Positions 1-11,134 of a stretch of 64,000 nt of DNA are shown one piece after another. A program made the translations under genes and the position numbers. The notes under the pieces are model-generated. The model made no database searches. It had not been told where the DNA came from and saw only the letters and a list, made by a program, of their open reading frames with translations. Positions within the stretch are counted from its first letter, which is position 1, and every line of letters starts with the position of its first letter. The stretch spans positions 1,263,089 to 1,327,088 of the forward strand of contig NZ_FWEX01000006.1 of NCBI RefSeq assembly GCF_900170025.1, given 5' to 3'. The DNA is from Nitrospira sp. ND1 (GTDB taxonomy: Bacteria; Nitrospirota; Nitrospiria; Nitrospirales; Nitrospiraceae).

Positions 1-329
1 CCCCCATTGCCACCGCCACCCCCATTTCCCGGGAGCGTTAGGGCCGCAATGTTCAGGTACTCGTAGGGATTGCCCCAGGGATCGACCATCTCCCCGGCAC
101 CCGCATCGGCCAAGCTGTTCGGAAGGGTATCATAGGCGGCTTCGTACGAATCGATCACCCGCTCGATGTAGCGTATTTCGGCGATCGCTCGCGCCACTCG
201 CGCCTTATCGAGAAATCCCAGATAGTTGGGAATCGCCAGACCCGCCAACGCCCCGACGATCGCCATGGCGATCATCAATTCGATGATGGTAAAGCCCTGC
301 TGCCTGCGGCAGTGTGTACTGTGCGCCAT
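1..329 (-). CDS. Type IV pilin-like / GspG-type pseudopilin, 3' end outside window
   Basis: The first 109 codons are visible; the C-terminus lies beyond base 1. A short basic leader (MAHSTHCRRQQG) ends in Gly12, followed by FTIIELMIAMAIVGALAGLA with Phe at +1 and Glu at +5. This is the prepilin peptidase site and hydrophobic stalk helix of type IV pilins and type II secretion pseudopilins. A later DPWGNPYEYL segment is typical of GspG major pseudopilins. The visible end becomes Gly/Asn-rich (GNGGGGGNG). The start codon lies 7 bp after the stop of the HAMP gene, so the two are probably co-transcribed. GspG versus a minor type IV pilin cannot be settled without the C-terminus. Confidence 0.8.
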   Translation of the reverse strand, partial: MAHSTHCRRQQGFTIIELMIAMAIVGALAGLAIPNYLGFLDKARVARAIAEIRYIERVIDSYEAAYDTLPNSLADAGAGEMVDPWGNPYEYLNIAALTLPGNGGGGGNG

Positions 330-336
330 ACGCAAC

Positions 337-972
337 CTAAAATCCCGACGCAGAGGGCAACTGCACCGGCCGGGCCTCGATGACATTCGGCGTGGTCTGA
401 AACGGTTCCATCGCCCGCGTGAGCTGTTCGACGGTCGCACGTAATCGGTCGGCCTCCTGCTCCACTTCCCGCAACGCCCCACAGGCTGCGGCGGCTTTCA
501 ATCGTTCCAACTGCGGAGCGATGTCGGCATGGTGCGCCTCGATCCGGCCGATCTTCTCCCGCAACGCGTCGACCATTTCACCCAAACATTGCGCTTCCAC
601 ATGGAGATAATCGGCCTTGCGAATTGAGGTGCGCACGGTCAGATCGCCGCTCGCGACGGACTGGAAAATCCGGCGAAAGCGATAGAGCGGACCGGCAATA
701 CGGTGCGAGAAAAACACGCCATGCACGATCAGCAGGAGGGAAACGACGAACACCACCGGCCAAAACCGGCTGTGCAGCAATTCGAACTGATCGGCCACTC
801 GTTGGGCTTCGATGGAGGAAAGCGGCAGGTGATTAAGTTCCAGCATCAACGGCACGAAGAGCGCCCCCGCCACGGCCGCAATGACCACCACCACGTAGCA
901 GAAGCTCAACCCCAGGAAGCGTGGCTGCACCGTATCCCACAGGAAATGCCGTCTGAATCGTGGCCGGCTCAT
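337..972 (-). CDS. HAMP-domain membrane protein without an output domain
   Basis: The 211-aa product has a first TM helix at about residues 18-45, a short extracytoplasmic stretch, a second TM at about 70-92, then a HAMP-like linker (about 90-140, beginning AGPLYRFRRIFQSVASGDL). A Glu/Arg/Ala-rich coiled coil (about 140-190) and a Pro-rich tail follow. No kinase, methyl-accepting, GGDEF or other output module is visible, so it may act through protein contacts. Its ATG overlaps the stop of the upstream lipoprotein gene (ATGA), and the pilin-like gene follows 7 bp downstream, suggesting a three-gene unit. Function unknown. Confidence 0.7.
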   Translation of the reverse strand: MSRPRFRRHFLWDTVQPRFLGLSFCYVVVVIAAVAGALFVPLMLELNHLPLSSIEAQRVADQFELLHSRFWPVVFVVSLLLIVHGVFFSHRIAGPLYRFRRIFQSVASGDLTVRTSIRKADYLHVEAQCLGEMVDALREKIGRIEAHHADIAPQLERLKAAAACGALREVEQEADRLRATVEQLTRAMEPFQTTPNVIEARPVQLPSASGF

Positions 973-1388
973 GTGGTCGCGACCTTTCTCGTCCAGACCA
1001 AATGGTCCTGATTCTTATAGATAATCCTGCCGCCAGCGGCCGGCTCATAAAAAAAGGCCAGTTGGTACTTAGTTTGGTCTTCACCCTGATAGGAGACGAC
1101 GAAGAGGGTCTTGGTCCCCTCACGGCTTTCATCGATCTGCGTGATCACATACCCATCCGCCGTGACGGCACTGGTACCGAATCCGATCCGGTGCTCATCG
1201 ATAAACATATGCTGGTCCGTGTAACCTTCGGCCGCCGTTTCCCACACCCCGACGAGATATGACGGCGCCGCCTCCGGCTCAGGCGCACAGGCCGCGCACA
1301 GCCAGAGGGCGAGCAGACAACTCACCCGCGAGATCGACCACACGATACACCTCTTTGAGTTGGAGTCTTCTGAGTCTCTCTCCGGCAC
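969..1388 (-). CDS. Small predicted lipoprotein, unknown function
   Basis: The 139-aa product has an N-terminal hydrophobic segment ending in LWLCAACAPEPEAAP, consistent with a lipobox (C-A-A-C or L-W-L-C) and a mature lipid-anchored protein. The rest resembles small lipocalin-like or Sensor-type periplasmic domains (YLVGVWETAAEGYTDQHMFI... DHLVWTRK) but no family is recognised with certainty. It overlaps the HAMP gene by 4 bp, so translation is likely coupled. First gene of the unit that runs into the pilin-like gene. Confidence 0.6.
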   Translation of the reverse strand: MPERDSEDSNSKRCIVWSISRVSCLLALWLCAACAPEPEAAPSYLVGVWETAAEGYTDQHMFIDEHRIGFGTSAVTADGYVITQIDESREGTKTLFVVSYQGEDQTKYQLAFFYEPAAGGRIIYKNQDHLVWTRKVATT

Positions 1389-1516
1389 CGACTCAGTATG
1401 CCGTACCTGCGTCCAAACTCAATTTCTTTAAGAATTCTCGCAGGAAATCAGCACCGACCCGGCGGCACATTCAGCCGTGAGTGCAGGTCGATTCTTGAGA
1501 GAGGACAAGAACCCGG

Positions 1517-2950
1517 TTATTCGCTTTGAATGGGGATGTAGAGCAGACTGCCCTGGCGGTTGATGAGCAACAGTGCGAGATCGGTGGACCGGAGCGGTTC
1601 AGCGAGTCGCTGAAACGTGCTGAAGTTGGGGATGGGCTGTCGATTGAGTTCCAACAGAAGATCGCCGGGCTGAAGCCCCGACACCTCGGCGAGGCTGCCG
1701 TCTTCGATATCCGTGACCACCAGGCCGCTGTTGGCAGGAAGATCCATCTGTCGCGCCAGCGCTGGAGTGACTTCATCGACGATCACGCCGGACAGGGGAT
1801 GCGCGGTGGCACCGGCGGCGTCGGCCGTCTGCGTTTTCTTGGGCCGCTCGCGCGGCGCTTCCTGCACGGTGAGGTCCGTCTGCATCAACTTGGCATCGCG
1901 GAGCAACTCGATCCGGTGTTTGCTGCCGATGGCCGCCGTGGCCATCAGATTACGCAAATGGCCGCTGTCCATCACATCGCGCCCGTCGAAACGCACCACG
2001 ACATCGCCGCGCTTCAATCCGGCCCGTTCGGCGGACCCCTTCGCCTGCAGATCGGTAATGATCGAGCCCTTCACATCCGGCAGGTGGAAGGTCTTGGCGA
2101 GCAAGGGCGTGACATCCTGCGTGGAGGCCCCCAGAAACCCCCGGACGACCCGGCCCGTCTTGATAAGACTCTGCATGGCGGTTCTCGCCATGTTGCTGGG
2201 AATCGCAAATCCGACGCCGACGCTGCCGCCCGTCGGACTGGCAATAGCCGTGTTGATCCCGACCAACTCGCCGTTGGTGTTCACCAGCGCTCCACCGGAG
2301 TTCCCGGGATTGATCGGCGCATCGGTCTGAATGAAATCTTCCACATCGGCCACTCCCACATCCGCACGGCCGACCGCGCTGACGATGCCGAAGGTCACGG
2401 TGCGACTCAAGCCGAGGGGATTGCCGATTGCGAGGACGAAGTCACCGACAGCCAGCGCACTGGAGTCACCCCAGGCCGCAGCGGGAAGACCGGTGGCGCT
2501 GATTTTTACCACCGCGACATCGGTTTTCGGATCGGTCGCCACCACGCGGCCCTTGAACTGCCGTCGGTCCGCGAGAATGACTTCCACGTCCACCGCATCG
2601 GCTACGACGTGGTTGTTGGTGATGATGTACCCGTCCGACGAGACGATGACCCCGGAGCCCTGCCCGTATTGGCGGCGCGGCGGCACGTCTTTGAACATGC
2701 CGAAAGGCAGCCCCTCATCGGTGAAGGCTTGATCGTGCACCATCACCGTCGAGGCGATGCTGACGACGGCGGGGAGCACCTTGGCCGCGGTGGCCCGCAC
2801 CTGGGCCTGCAAATCACCGGCCGTGCTGACCTTTGACAGACGCGGTGCAAGCAAATCAGCAGCCGAGGCTGAACTCTCAGCCCACCAGCCCAGCAGGACG
2901 CCCGCGATTCCCAGAGCCAACAGGCCCGTTTGTGATCCACGTGACGACAT
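1517..2950 (-). CDS. HtrA/DegP-type periplasmic serine protease with two PDZ domains
   Basis: Chymotrypsin-like protease of envelope quality control. From the ATG at 2950 the product is 477 aa. A signal peptide covers about the first 30 residues. The catalytic triad is visible as His114 (TNNHVV), Asp144 (TDVAVV) and Ser218 (GNSGGAL). Two PDZ domains follow (about 270-360 and 380-470), the usual DegP/DegQ layout. An in-frame TTG at 2980 and ATG at 2962 exist, but 2950 has a TAGGGA at suitable spacing and begins the signal peptide cleanly. It lies downstream of the metal ATPase with about 140 bp between and is probably transcribed separately. Confidence 0.92.
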   Translation of the reverse strand: MSSRGSQTGLLALGIAGVLLGWWAESSASAADLLAPRLSKVSTAGDLQAQVRATAAKVLPAVVSIASTVMVHDQAFTDEGLPFGMFKDVPPRRQYGQGSGVIVSSDGYIITNNHVVADAVDVEVILADRRQFKGRVVATDPKTDVAVVKISATGLPAAAWGDSSALAVGDFVLAIGNPLGLSRTVTFGIVSAVGRADVGVADVEDFIQTDAPINPGNSGGALVNTNGELVGINTAIASPTGGSVGVGFAIPSNMARTAMQSLIKTGRVVRGFLGASTQDVTPLLAKTFHLPDVKGSIITDLQAKGSAERAGLKRGDVVVRFDGRDVMDSGHLRNLMATAAIGSKHRIELLRDAKLMQTDLTVQEAPRERPKKTQTADAAGATAHPLSGVIVDEVTPALARQMDLPANSGLVVTDIEDGSLAEVSGLQPGDLLLELNRQPIPNFSTFQRLAEPLRSTDLALLLINRQGSLLYIPIQSE

Positions 2951-3088
2951 GGTGTGAAACATCCCTAGCAGGAGGCACAAAAACTAGCTTGTCGCGCAAT
3001 AGCTTGGACTGAGCTCCGGTGCCGTCTCGCGTCAAAATAAACCGCAGGTCCCAGCCTATCACGCGGCAGAGGCTTGCACACTCAGAAC

Positions 3089-5983
<2,895 letters not shown>

Positions 5984-6000
5984 ACCCCCGCACCTCATCT

Positions 6001-6056
6001 CGCGTCGTTCGTATCTCGTTCCGGTCGAGGGACGCTTCACACTTCACGAGATACGA
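6001..6056. repeat. TTCAC-type intergenic spacer repeat
   Basis: The gap between the DsbA-like gene and the metal ATPase contains GACGCTTCACACTTCACGAG and an opposed CGTATCTCG/CGAGATACG inverted repeat. It resembles the TTTCACG heptamer spacers found between other genes of this window (22.5, 25.7, 53.0, 53.5, 56.5 and 57.9 kb). Confidence 0.4.
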
Positions 6057-6059
6057 CCC

Positions 6060-6704
6060 TTACTTCTTGCCGTCTCCGTCCAGAATGCTGTGAATGATCA
6101 GCTTCAAATTCTCCGGATCGATTTGCTCAACCTTGATGTTGCCGTCGAGCAGAACGGTGGGCGTCTGTTGAATCTTGATGCGATCGCCCCATTTCCGTCC
6201 GTCTTCGAAGGCCTTCGCCGGCTTGGCGCTGGCCAACCCTTCTTCGAACGCCGCCGGGTCGAGCCCGACTTCACGAATCAACACTTCGCGGATCGCCTTG
6301 TCGATGATGCCGATCTTGTCCTTATGGATGGTCCGGAACAACGCGCGCTTCATCTCAGCGCCCTTCCCCATCGTCTTGGCCTGTTCATACATATCGAAGG
6401 CGGTCGGCAACTTGCCGGGAATCACGGGATACCCCACCATGACCGCTTCCAGCTTATGGCCGAATTCCTTCTCCAGAATCGCCAGCCCCTCGCCGTCGAA
6501 CCGGTGACAATGCGGGCAGTAGAAATCTGCGAATTCAGTCAGTTGCACTTTCCCCGGCTTGTGCGTCGACTTCTCGTCGCTCAGCACCTGAAAGTTGCCC
6601 TTGAGTTCCGCCTTCCCCGCCTGCGCGGTTCCCACGAACCCGAGAGCCGCCACCGCCATCAGGCCCATCAACAGACTGCCCCGCCATCCACGACGCTTCG
6701 CCAT
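6060..6704 (-). CDS. DsbA-like exported thiol oxidoreductase
   Basis: 214-aa periplasmic thioredoxin-fold protein. A signal peptide (MAKRRGWRGSLLMGLMAVAALGFVGTAQA) precedes a DsbA-type active site FYCPHCHRF near residue 60. The helical insertion and the cis-Pro loop (QQTPTVLLDG) are also present. The ATG at 6704 is preceded by AAGGAG at 8 bp, so the ORF extension to 6764 is not used. It is directly upstream of the metal ATPase on the same strand. This fits an exported oxidoreductase working in a metal-stressed envelope, though substrate and redox partner are unknown. Confidence 0.88.
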   Translation of the reverse strand: MAKRRGWRGSLLMGLMAVAALGFVGTAQAGKAELKGNFQVLSDEKSTHKPGKVQLTEFADFYCPHCHRFDGEGLAILEKEFGHKLEAVMVGYPVIPGKLPTAFDMYEQAKTMGKGAEMKRALFRTIHKDKIGIIDKAIREVLIREVGLDPAAFEEGLASAKPAKAFEDGRKWGDRIKIQQTPTVLLDGNIKVEQIDPENLKLIIHSILDGDGKK

Positions 6705-6791
6705 ACGCTGCACTCCTTTTTCAAACTTGGTTCGGTTCAACAGGCTCATCGGCATTATAAACAATGCTCGTCCACTTATGCGTCTGATATA

Positions 6792-7352
6792 ATGCCAACG
6801 ATGCGAGTGAAACTTCTACAGGGGATCGGCATTTTGTGGTTCGCCGCGATCCTGGCGGCCTGCGCGTCGTCCGGCGACATGCACGAGTCGGCCGACGGCG
6901 GCCCGCACGTTCCGCCGTTTTCTCAAATCAAGGCCGCACCGGACTCGTTCAAAGGGCAGACCCTCGTGCTCGGCGGGCAAGTGCTCGCCGCGCGACGCAT
7001 GAAAGACGGCACGCGGATCGAAGTGTTGCAGTTACCGCTCAACGACTCGCAACAACCGACGCTCGATCTGATGAAATCTCAGGGGCGCTTTGTCGCGGTC
7101 CAACGGGACTTTCTGGATCCGGCAACCATTCCCCAGGGAACGTTCCTGACCATCACCGGTGAGCTCACCGGCTCGATGACCTTGCCGCTCGACGAGACCG
7201 ACTATACCTATCCCGTCATCGACATCAAATCGTTCCGCACCTGGATTCCATCGCAAGACTCGACTATGTCCCGTATCCGTCCCTACCCCTATTACAGTCC
7301 GTTCTGGCATCCCTACTGGGGACCCTACGGGCGCTTTCCCTACTATTGGTAA
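6792..7352 (+). CDS. Slp-family outer-membrane lipoprotein
   Basis: 186-aa lipoprotein: hydrophobic leader ending ILAACASSG (lipobox L-A-A-C), then the Slp-type core (FSQIKAAPDSFKGQTLVLGG, TRIEVLQLPL, then GTFLTITGELTG). The C-terminus is rich in Tyr, Pro, Trp and Phe (PYPYYSPFWHPYWGPYG). It is the only plus-strand gene before secA and is divergent from the DsbA-like gene. A second in-frame ATG at 6801 is possible. TATAAT at 6788-6793 overlaps the first ATG; if it is a -10 box, the 6801 start would be nearly leaderless. Physiological role of Slp proteins is poorly known. Confidence 0.82.
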   Translation: MPTMRVKLLQGIGILWFAAILAACASSGDMHESADGGPHVPPFSQIKAAPDSFKGQTLVLGGQVLAARRMKDGTRIEVLQLPLNDSQQPTLDLMKSQGRFVAVQRDFLDPATIPQGTFLTITGELTGSMTLPLDETDYTYPVIDIKSFRTWIPSQDSTMSRIRPYPYYSPFWHPYWGPYGRFPYYW

Positions 7353-7400
7353 ACCCGGCCGTCTGTCGATCATCGTTTCGACAACGGTGAAGAAACGACA

Positions 7401-7434
7401 ACGCCCCGTCCATCCCTGCGGATGAACGGGGCGT
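7401..7434. terminator. Bidirectional hairpin terminator between convergent genes
   Basis: ACGCCCCGT-C-CATCC and GGATG-A-ACGGGGCGT form a long stem around a 4-nt loop. It lies between the convergent ends of the Slp-like gene (7352) and the gene ending at 7462. On the minus strand it is followed by a moderately T-rich stretch; there is no clear U-tract on the plus strand. Confidence 0.6.
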
Positions 7435-7461
7435 GTGTACTCGCACTACAGACAGGGTCTG

Positions 7462-7941
7462 TTACTTGATCATCAGCAGTTTGCCGCCGGGCTGCTTGGG
7501 ATTGAGCTGGTCGCGGTACTCAAGCGTATTGCCCTGGGTTTGATTGAACAAATCGCTGGTCGGCACGCCGATGTACTTCGTCTCACCGGGCTTCAACCGG
7601 ACCTCGGCCTTTAAGACGAACGGCGACGCTGCATTGACTGTATCGATCATTTGAAAACCACGCTCCGTTGCGGTGGTATTCGTGACCTTGATCAACAGCG
7701 GACGACCCGGCCGGACTTTGAAATCGATGACCGTGGTCGGCGGATACCACGCCTTCATGTTGCCGATCTCAACGGCATATAATTCCGCATCCACGACCAA
7801 TTCCTTAAACGGCTGACCGACGACGGAACCGGTTTCGAGGTCACCGACTTCGACACCGCCGGCCTGCAGCGCCAACGCAGACGTTCCGCTCGCCAACACG
7901 CCCAACACGCCCATGAAAAGGACCGCAATCCTGCTCAACAT
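7462..7941 (-). CDS. Exported protein with cupredoxin-like features, unknown function
   Basis: 159-aa product with a clear signal peptide (MLSRIAVLFMGVLGVLASGTSALA). The mature part reads like a small beta-sandwich: VRPGRPLLIKVTNTTATERG, FVLKAEVRLKPGETKYIGVP. This resembles cupredoxin-like domains, but no obvious type-1 copper Cys-His-Met set is visible. The ATG at 7941 has a strong AGGAGGT. It begins 16 bp after the preceding gene, so both share the promoter near 8.33 kb, which has the island's common architecture. No confident family assignment. Confidence 0.7.
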   Translation of the reverse strand: MLSRIAVLFMGVLGVLASGTSALALQAGGVEVGDLETGSVVGQPFKELVVDAELYAVEIGNMKAWYPPTTVIDFKVRPGRPLLIKVTNTTATERGFQMIDTVNAASPFVLKAEVRLKPGETKYIGVPTSDLFNQTQGNTLEYRDQLNPKQPGGKLLMIK

Positions 7942-7957
7942 AGAACCTCCTGTCAGG

Positions 7958-8302
7958 TTAAAGAGATGAGGACGGACGATGCTCCTGTGCCAGGCACGGA
8001 GGAAGACCGGTGCCTTCCAACACCTGGCCACCGACAATGTGACCATCGACGATGAGAAACAGCACTTTCATACGCTTCGTATTGTCTGAAAATTTTCCGC
8101 TGGCCACCGCCAGCACTTCATGCGACCCGTCAGGCTGGGGCTGATCCGCTTCGATCTTTACGTAGTACGAATCGAATCCCTCGAATTCCCGATTGAACGC
8201 CTGCGCCCGTAACAACCGTTCCAGTGAATCGTCGGCGGCCCACACTCCTGACCCGCCGGCCAGCACGAGGATCTGAACCACGGCCACGAAGAGTTTTCGC
8301 AT
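7958..8302 (-). CDS. Small exported protein of unknown function
   Basis: 114-aa product. A signal peptide (MRKLFVAVVQILVLAGGSGVWA) precedes a short domain (SYYVKIEADQPQPDG... KVLFLIVDGHIVGGQVLEG). A strong AGGAGGGG precedes the ATG. It is the first gene after the regulated promoter at 8327-8391 and is followed 16 bp later by the cupredoxin-like gene. No family recognised; the shared promoter type links it to the RxPP/TonB-receptor island. Confidence 0.7.
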   Translation of the reverse strand: MRKLFVAVVQILVLAGGSGVWAADDSLERLLRAQAFNREFEGFDSYYVKIEADQPQPDGSHEVLAVASGKFSDNTKRMKVLFLIVDGHIVGGQVLEGTGLPPCLAQEHRPSSSL

Positions 8303-8326
8303 GGGGGACCCCTCCTAGGGAGTCGA

Positions 8327-8391
8327 GTTATAGCCCCTGCACGCTCAACCGTCTACAGATGCGCGCTTACGGATGCCTACCGATGCTACAG
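8327..8391 (-). promoter_or_regulatory. Regulon promoter with one extra helical turn between boxes
   Basis: On the minus strand: TGTAGC-n14-GTAAGCG-n7-GTAGACG. TAGACG at 8350-8355 serves as the -35 box, a 17-bp spacer follows, and TATAAC at 8327-8332 is the -10 box. The six other copies have n4 or similar where this has n14, an insertion of exactly 10 bp. It drives the genes starting at 8302 and 7941. Confidence 0.65.
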
Positions 8392-8502
8392 GATCGTGTC
8401 GTTGAAACGTGGCTTCCGCAGCCGACCAGAACTTGGCTGGGCTTGACCCGTCTCACGAAGCCGAACACGTCAACTCACGCAAGCGGAAGGACCCCCGGCA
8501 CG

Positions 8503-8547
8503 GTTCCAAGGGGGAACGCCGGATGGGACTCACCTCCCCCTTGGAAC
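8503..8547. terminator. Inverted repeat downstream of the SmbP-like gene
   Basis: GTTCCAAGGGGGA (8503-8515) and TCCCCCTTGGAAC (8535-8547) are a perfect 13-bp inverted repeat with a 19-nt loop. It lies 11 bp after the SmbP-like stop codon. It probably ends that transcript, although no U-tract follows. Confidence 0.5.
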
Positions 8548-8557
8548 AGAGATCGCG

Positions 8558-8860
8558 TTATTTGCCCTTTGCTTTCCCTTTGTGGCTCGAAGCCTGTTCC
8601 GCATGCGCCAGGGATTCCTCCGCATGTTTGACGGCTTCCTTCGCATGCTCCAGCGCTTCTTTCGCATGCGGATCGTTGCTGGCCTTGACCGACTCTTCCA
8701 GATGCTTGATCGCTTCCTTCTCGTGCTCCACGCCTTCCTTGGCGTGCTTGATCGTTTCCTTCACGTGCCCGCCGCCGTCGGCCAGGGCGTATCCCACCGG
8801 CGCAGTCGCCACCAGCGCGGACACGGCGAACGCGAGCATGCCTGAACGCAATACAGTCAT
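8558..8860 (-). CDS. SmbP-like His/Glu heptad-repeat periplasmic protein
   Basis: 100-aa product with signal peptide (MTVLRSGMLAFAVSALVATAPVGYALA). The mature part is a chain of 7-residue units in the style of H-A-K-E-x-[VL]-E/K-H-[AE]-[KE]-E-A, ending in a Lys-rich tail. This layout matches the small metal-binding protein SmbP described from Nitrosomonas europaea, a periplasmic helical protein that binds several copper ions through regularly spaced histidines. Role here is inferred: metal buffering or scavenging. Single gene with a hairpin downstream and no relative next to it. Confidence 0.75.
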   Translation of the reverse strand: MTVLRSGMLAFAVSALVATAPVGYALADGGGHVKETIKHAKEGVEHEKEAIKHLEESVKASNDPHAKEALEHAKEAVKHAEESLAHAEQASSHKGKAKGK

Positions 8861-9085
8861 CAGAATTCCTCCTGTGTGATAAGTGGATGTAGCACTCGAT
8901 TGGGCGGCATTCTACCGCATTTGTCATGTCTTGTTCAGTAGGGAAAGAGGAGGCCGCACTCACCGTGAGGGCAACGCATGCCTGAGAAGAAGATGGTGGG
9001 AGAGGGAAGCGCATGGGCGTACGCTTCCCTCATCGGAGCTCACTGCGTGGTCAGCGCAGTCCAACCGTCGAGCCCCGTCCACCGA

Positions 9086-9613
9086 TCATCGAACGTCAGC
9101 GGGCGTCAGCCAGGGCAGTCGACAGACGCCGCATCGGCCACGATCCGCCATGGCCTGCTGAGCGGGCGAATCCCAGCTCGCATACATCCATGATTCGTAC
9201 TGCCTCGTCCCCGCGCCATCCATCGTGAGACCGGCACACTTCTCCATCGCAAACACGGACGGCCTGGCCCGATAGGATCCGGGGCCTTCCGGATAGGGCT
9301 CGGACTCCACGACGAACGTGGTCCCCACGGGAAACGATTCATAGTCCGGCGTGAGCAGTGCCTTGGGGCACACGTAGAACCGGAGCCGTTTCCGCCCGCC
9401 GGGCGATTCCACCGTAGAGGTCAAGCTCGGCCAGTCCCGATACCCGAACGGAATCAAGAGCGTCGCAGCGGGAGGCGCCGGGGACCAGCCCTCGCTGATA
9501 TCGAGGGCGACCGCCAGCAATCGCACGACTGCCACACTCAACCCCGCCCTGTGTTGAGCGCCCTGAGCCATCTCCGCCCGACGCGGTGACGCCACCGCAG
9601 CACTAACCGGCAT
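9086..9613 (-). CDS. Cytochrome P460-like protein with a broken heme motif
   Basis: The 175-aa product aligns along its length with the P460 gene at 11.3-11.8 kb: IPFGYRDWPS versus LPADYKTWPK, FPVGTTFVVE versus FPQGTQLVME, VFAMEKCAG versus VFVMEKNEG. The C-terminal c-type heme site is CGVCR where the paralog has CRACH, so the proximal His is replaced by Arg and the protein ends soon after. The N-terminus is a weak or atypical signal sequence. An AGGGAGGT precedes the ATG. It lies 31 bp after the TPR gene and is probably co-transcribed with it. It may be a non-heme derivative or a decaying copy. Confidence 0.7.
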   Translation of the reverse strand: MPVSAAVASPRRAEMAQGAQHRAGLSVAVVRLLAVALDISEGWSPAPPAATLLIPFGYRDWPSLTSTVESPGGRKRLRFYVCPKALLTPDYESFPVGTTFVVESEPYPEGPGSYRARPSVFAMEKCAGLTMDGAGTRQYESWMYASWDSPAQQAMADRGRCGVCRLPWLTPADVR

Positions 9614-9644
9614 GGAGCACCTCCCTTCCTGACGCCTTCACTAC

Positions 9645-10799
9645 CTATCGCGTGAGTTCTCCGACCGCAGGCCCCTGGCGCATGGCCGAACCCTGCCGCA
9701 CGACTCCCGGCTGAACCCGCGCCCGGATCGATGCGGCCCGCGCAGCGAACAATCCGGCTTCAACCGGCTGCCCGAGAGTATCGAGCACGCGCGCATACCG
9801 CTCCACCAACAACCCGACGGTGGGATGATGCAAGCCCAGTTGCGCCTGTTGAACGACGAGCGCGCGCTGATACAACAACTGCGCCTGGGTCCATAGTCCC
9901 TGCTCATCGGCGAGAAACGCCATATTGCCGACAATCGTGCCGGTCAAGGAGGCCTGGGGTCCGGACGTCCGTTCCGCAATGGCCAGTGCCTCATCGAAAT
10001 ATCGTTGAGCCGACGCGTAGAGTCCTTCGGCCTGGTAGAGGCAGGCGGCGTTATTCAAACTCATCGCCACCGCCGGATGTTCATCGCCGAATCGCAGGCG
10101 GCGCATCTTCAGCGCGCGCAGGTAGAACGGTTCCGCCCAGGCATAGAGTCCGCGCCCCTTGTACAAGACGGCAAGGTTGTTGAGCACGGGCCCCAGATCG
10201 GGGTGATCCGTGCCACGGGCCTCTTCCATGAGAATCAGGGCCAGGTGATACATCGATTCGGCCGCTGTCTCCCGTCCCTGCTTGCGGTACAACTCGGCCA
10301 GATTGTTCAGGCTGATCGCGACATCGGGGTGCGCCGCGCCCAGCACCTTGCGCTCGATTGCCAGCACCCGTTCATATAGCGGCTCCGCGCGGCCCCAATC
10401 GCCTTCGGCATGGGCGATTTCCGCCAGGTTGTTTAAGGCCGCCGCGACATCTTCGTGTTCCGGCCCCAAGTGTTGTTCCCACATGGCCAGCGCACGGGTG
10501 TATAACGATTGCGCCTCCTGGAGACGACCCTGGTCGTGATACAGCAGTCCGAGATTGTTGGCTGCCGTGGCAACGCGGGCGTCGTCTGGACCGGCCTGCT
10601 CAGCCTCGCGGAGAGCGCGCTGCAAGAGCTGCTCAGCTTCGGCATAGTGCGCCGCTTCCCTGGCCTTCACACCATCAGTAAACAACTGCTTCCAAGCATC
10701 CGGCTCATTAGCCCAGCCCCCATCAACGCCGCACAAAGCCATGCCGACCACCAATGCCATGAGTAACCACCGCGGGGTTTTCTTCGTGCAATCAGCCAT
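9645..10799 (-). CDS. Exported tetratricopeptide-repeat protein (kinesin-light-chain type TPRs)
   Basis: 384 aa. A signal peptide or anchor (WLLMALVVGMALCGVDGGWA) is followed by about six or seven 42-residue TPR units carrying the NNLAxLY...G...A...Y.RAL pattern typical of kinesin-light-chain/TPR_12 repeats. Such repeats mediate protein-protein contacts; no enzymatic domain is visible. It precedes the P460-like gene by 31 bp. The transcription unit is preceded at 10884-10970 by the 87-bp leader repeat that also precedes the intact P460 gene. Confidence 0.85.
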   Translation of the reverse strand: MADCTKKTPRWLLMALVVGMALCGVDGGWANEPDAWKQLFTDGVKAREAAHYAEAEQLLQRALREAEQAGPDDARVATAANNLGLLYHDQGRLQEAQSLYTRALAMWEQHLGPEHEDVAAALNNLAEIAHAEGDWGRAEPLYERVLAIERKVLGAAHPDVAISLNNLAELYRKQGRETAAESMYHLALILMEEARGTDHPDLGPVLNNLAVLYKGRGLYAWAEPFYLRALKMRRLRFGDEHPAVAMSLNNAACLYQAEGLYASAQRYFDEALAIAERTSGPQASLTGTIVGNMAFLADEQGLWTQAQLLYQRALVVQQAQLGLHHPTVGLLVERYARVLDTLGQPVEAGLFAARAASIRARVQPGVVRQGSAMRQGPAVGELTR

Positions 10800-10883
10800 G
10801 GTGCGCCGCTCCCTCCACCGACTCCGTCGATTCTCTGTCCTGTATTCCCTGTCTCCGGCCTCTCCGCACTAACAGCCCGGAAA

Positions 10884-10970
10884 GCCCCGAAGGGCCGGGG
10901 TGGAGGGGGAGGCCATCCCACTCACCCCGGGAGGCAGATCCTGAAGAAGGGTGCACAACCTCAGGATCCG
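10884..10970 (-). repeat. 87-bp structured leader repeat, copy 1 (before TPR-P460-like operon)
   Basis: This is 84/87 identical to 11842-11928. Read on the minus strand it can fold into three stems: GATCCTGA/TCAGGATC, CCGGGGTG/CACCCCGG, and GCCC-UUCG-GGGC with a UUCG loop. It lies 85-171 bp upstream of the TPR start codon. The remaining 10971-11134 holds no gene that I can support. Confidence 0.75.
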
Positions 10971-11134
10971 AGGGACCTGTGACTCAAGCGGCCGATGGGC
11001 GGGGAACGGCCAACCACCGCTCCCCCATGGGACTCCTGCGAGGAGGTAGGTCAAGACCCGCACACAGGCCCCATCTGTCCTGCTCGTGGTCATGATGAAC
11101 GACCTGCTATTCCAAATCGGTATCAGCATCACCC

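Noticed and set aside
1526-2836. 436-aa plus-strand ORF opposite htrA
   Set aside because: It is an antisense shadow of a high-GC gene; the protein has the skewed composition of such shadows and no domain.
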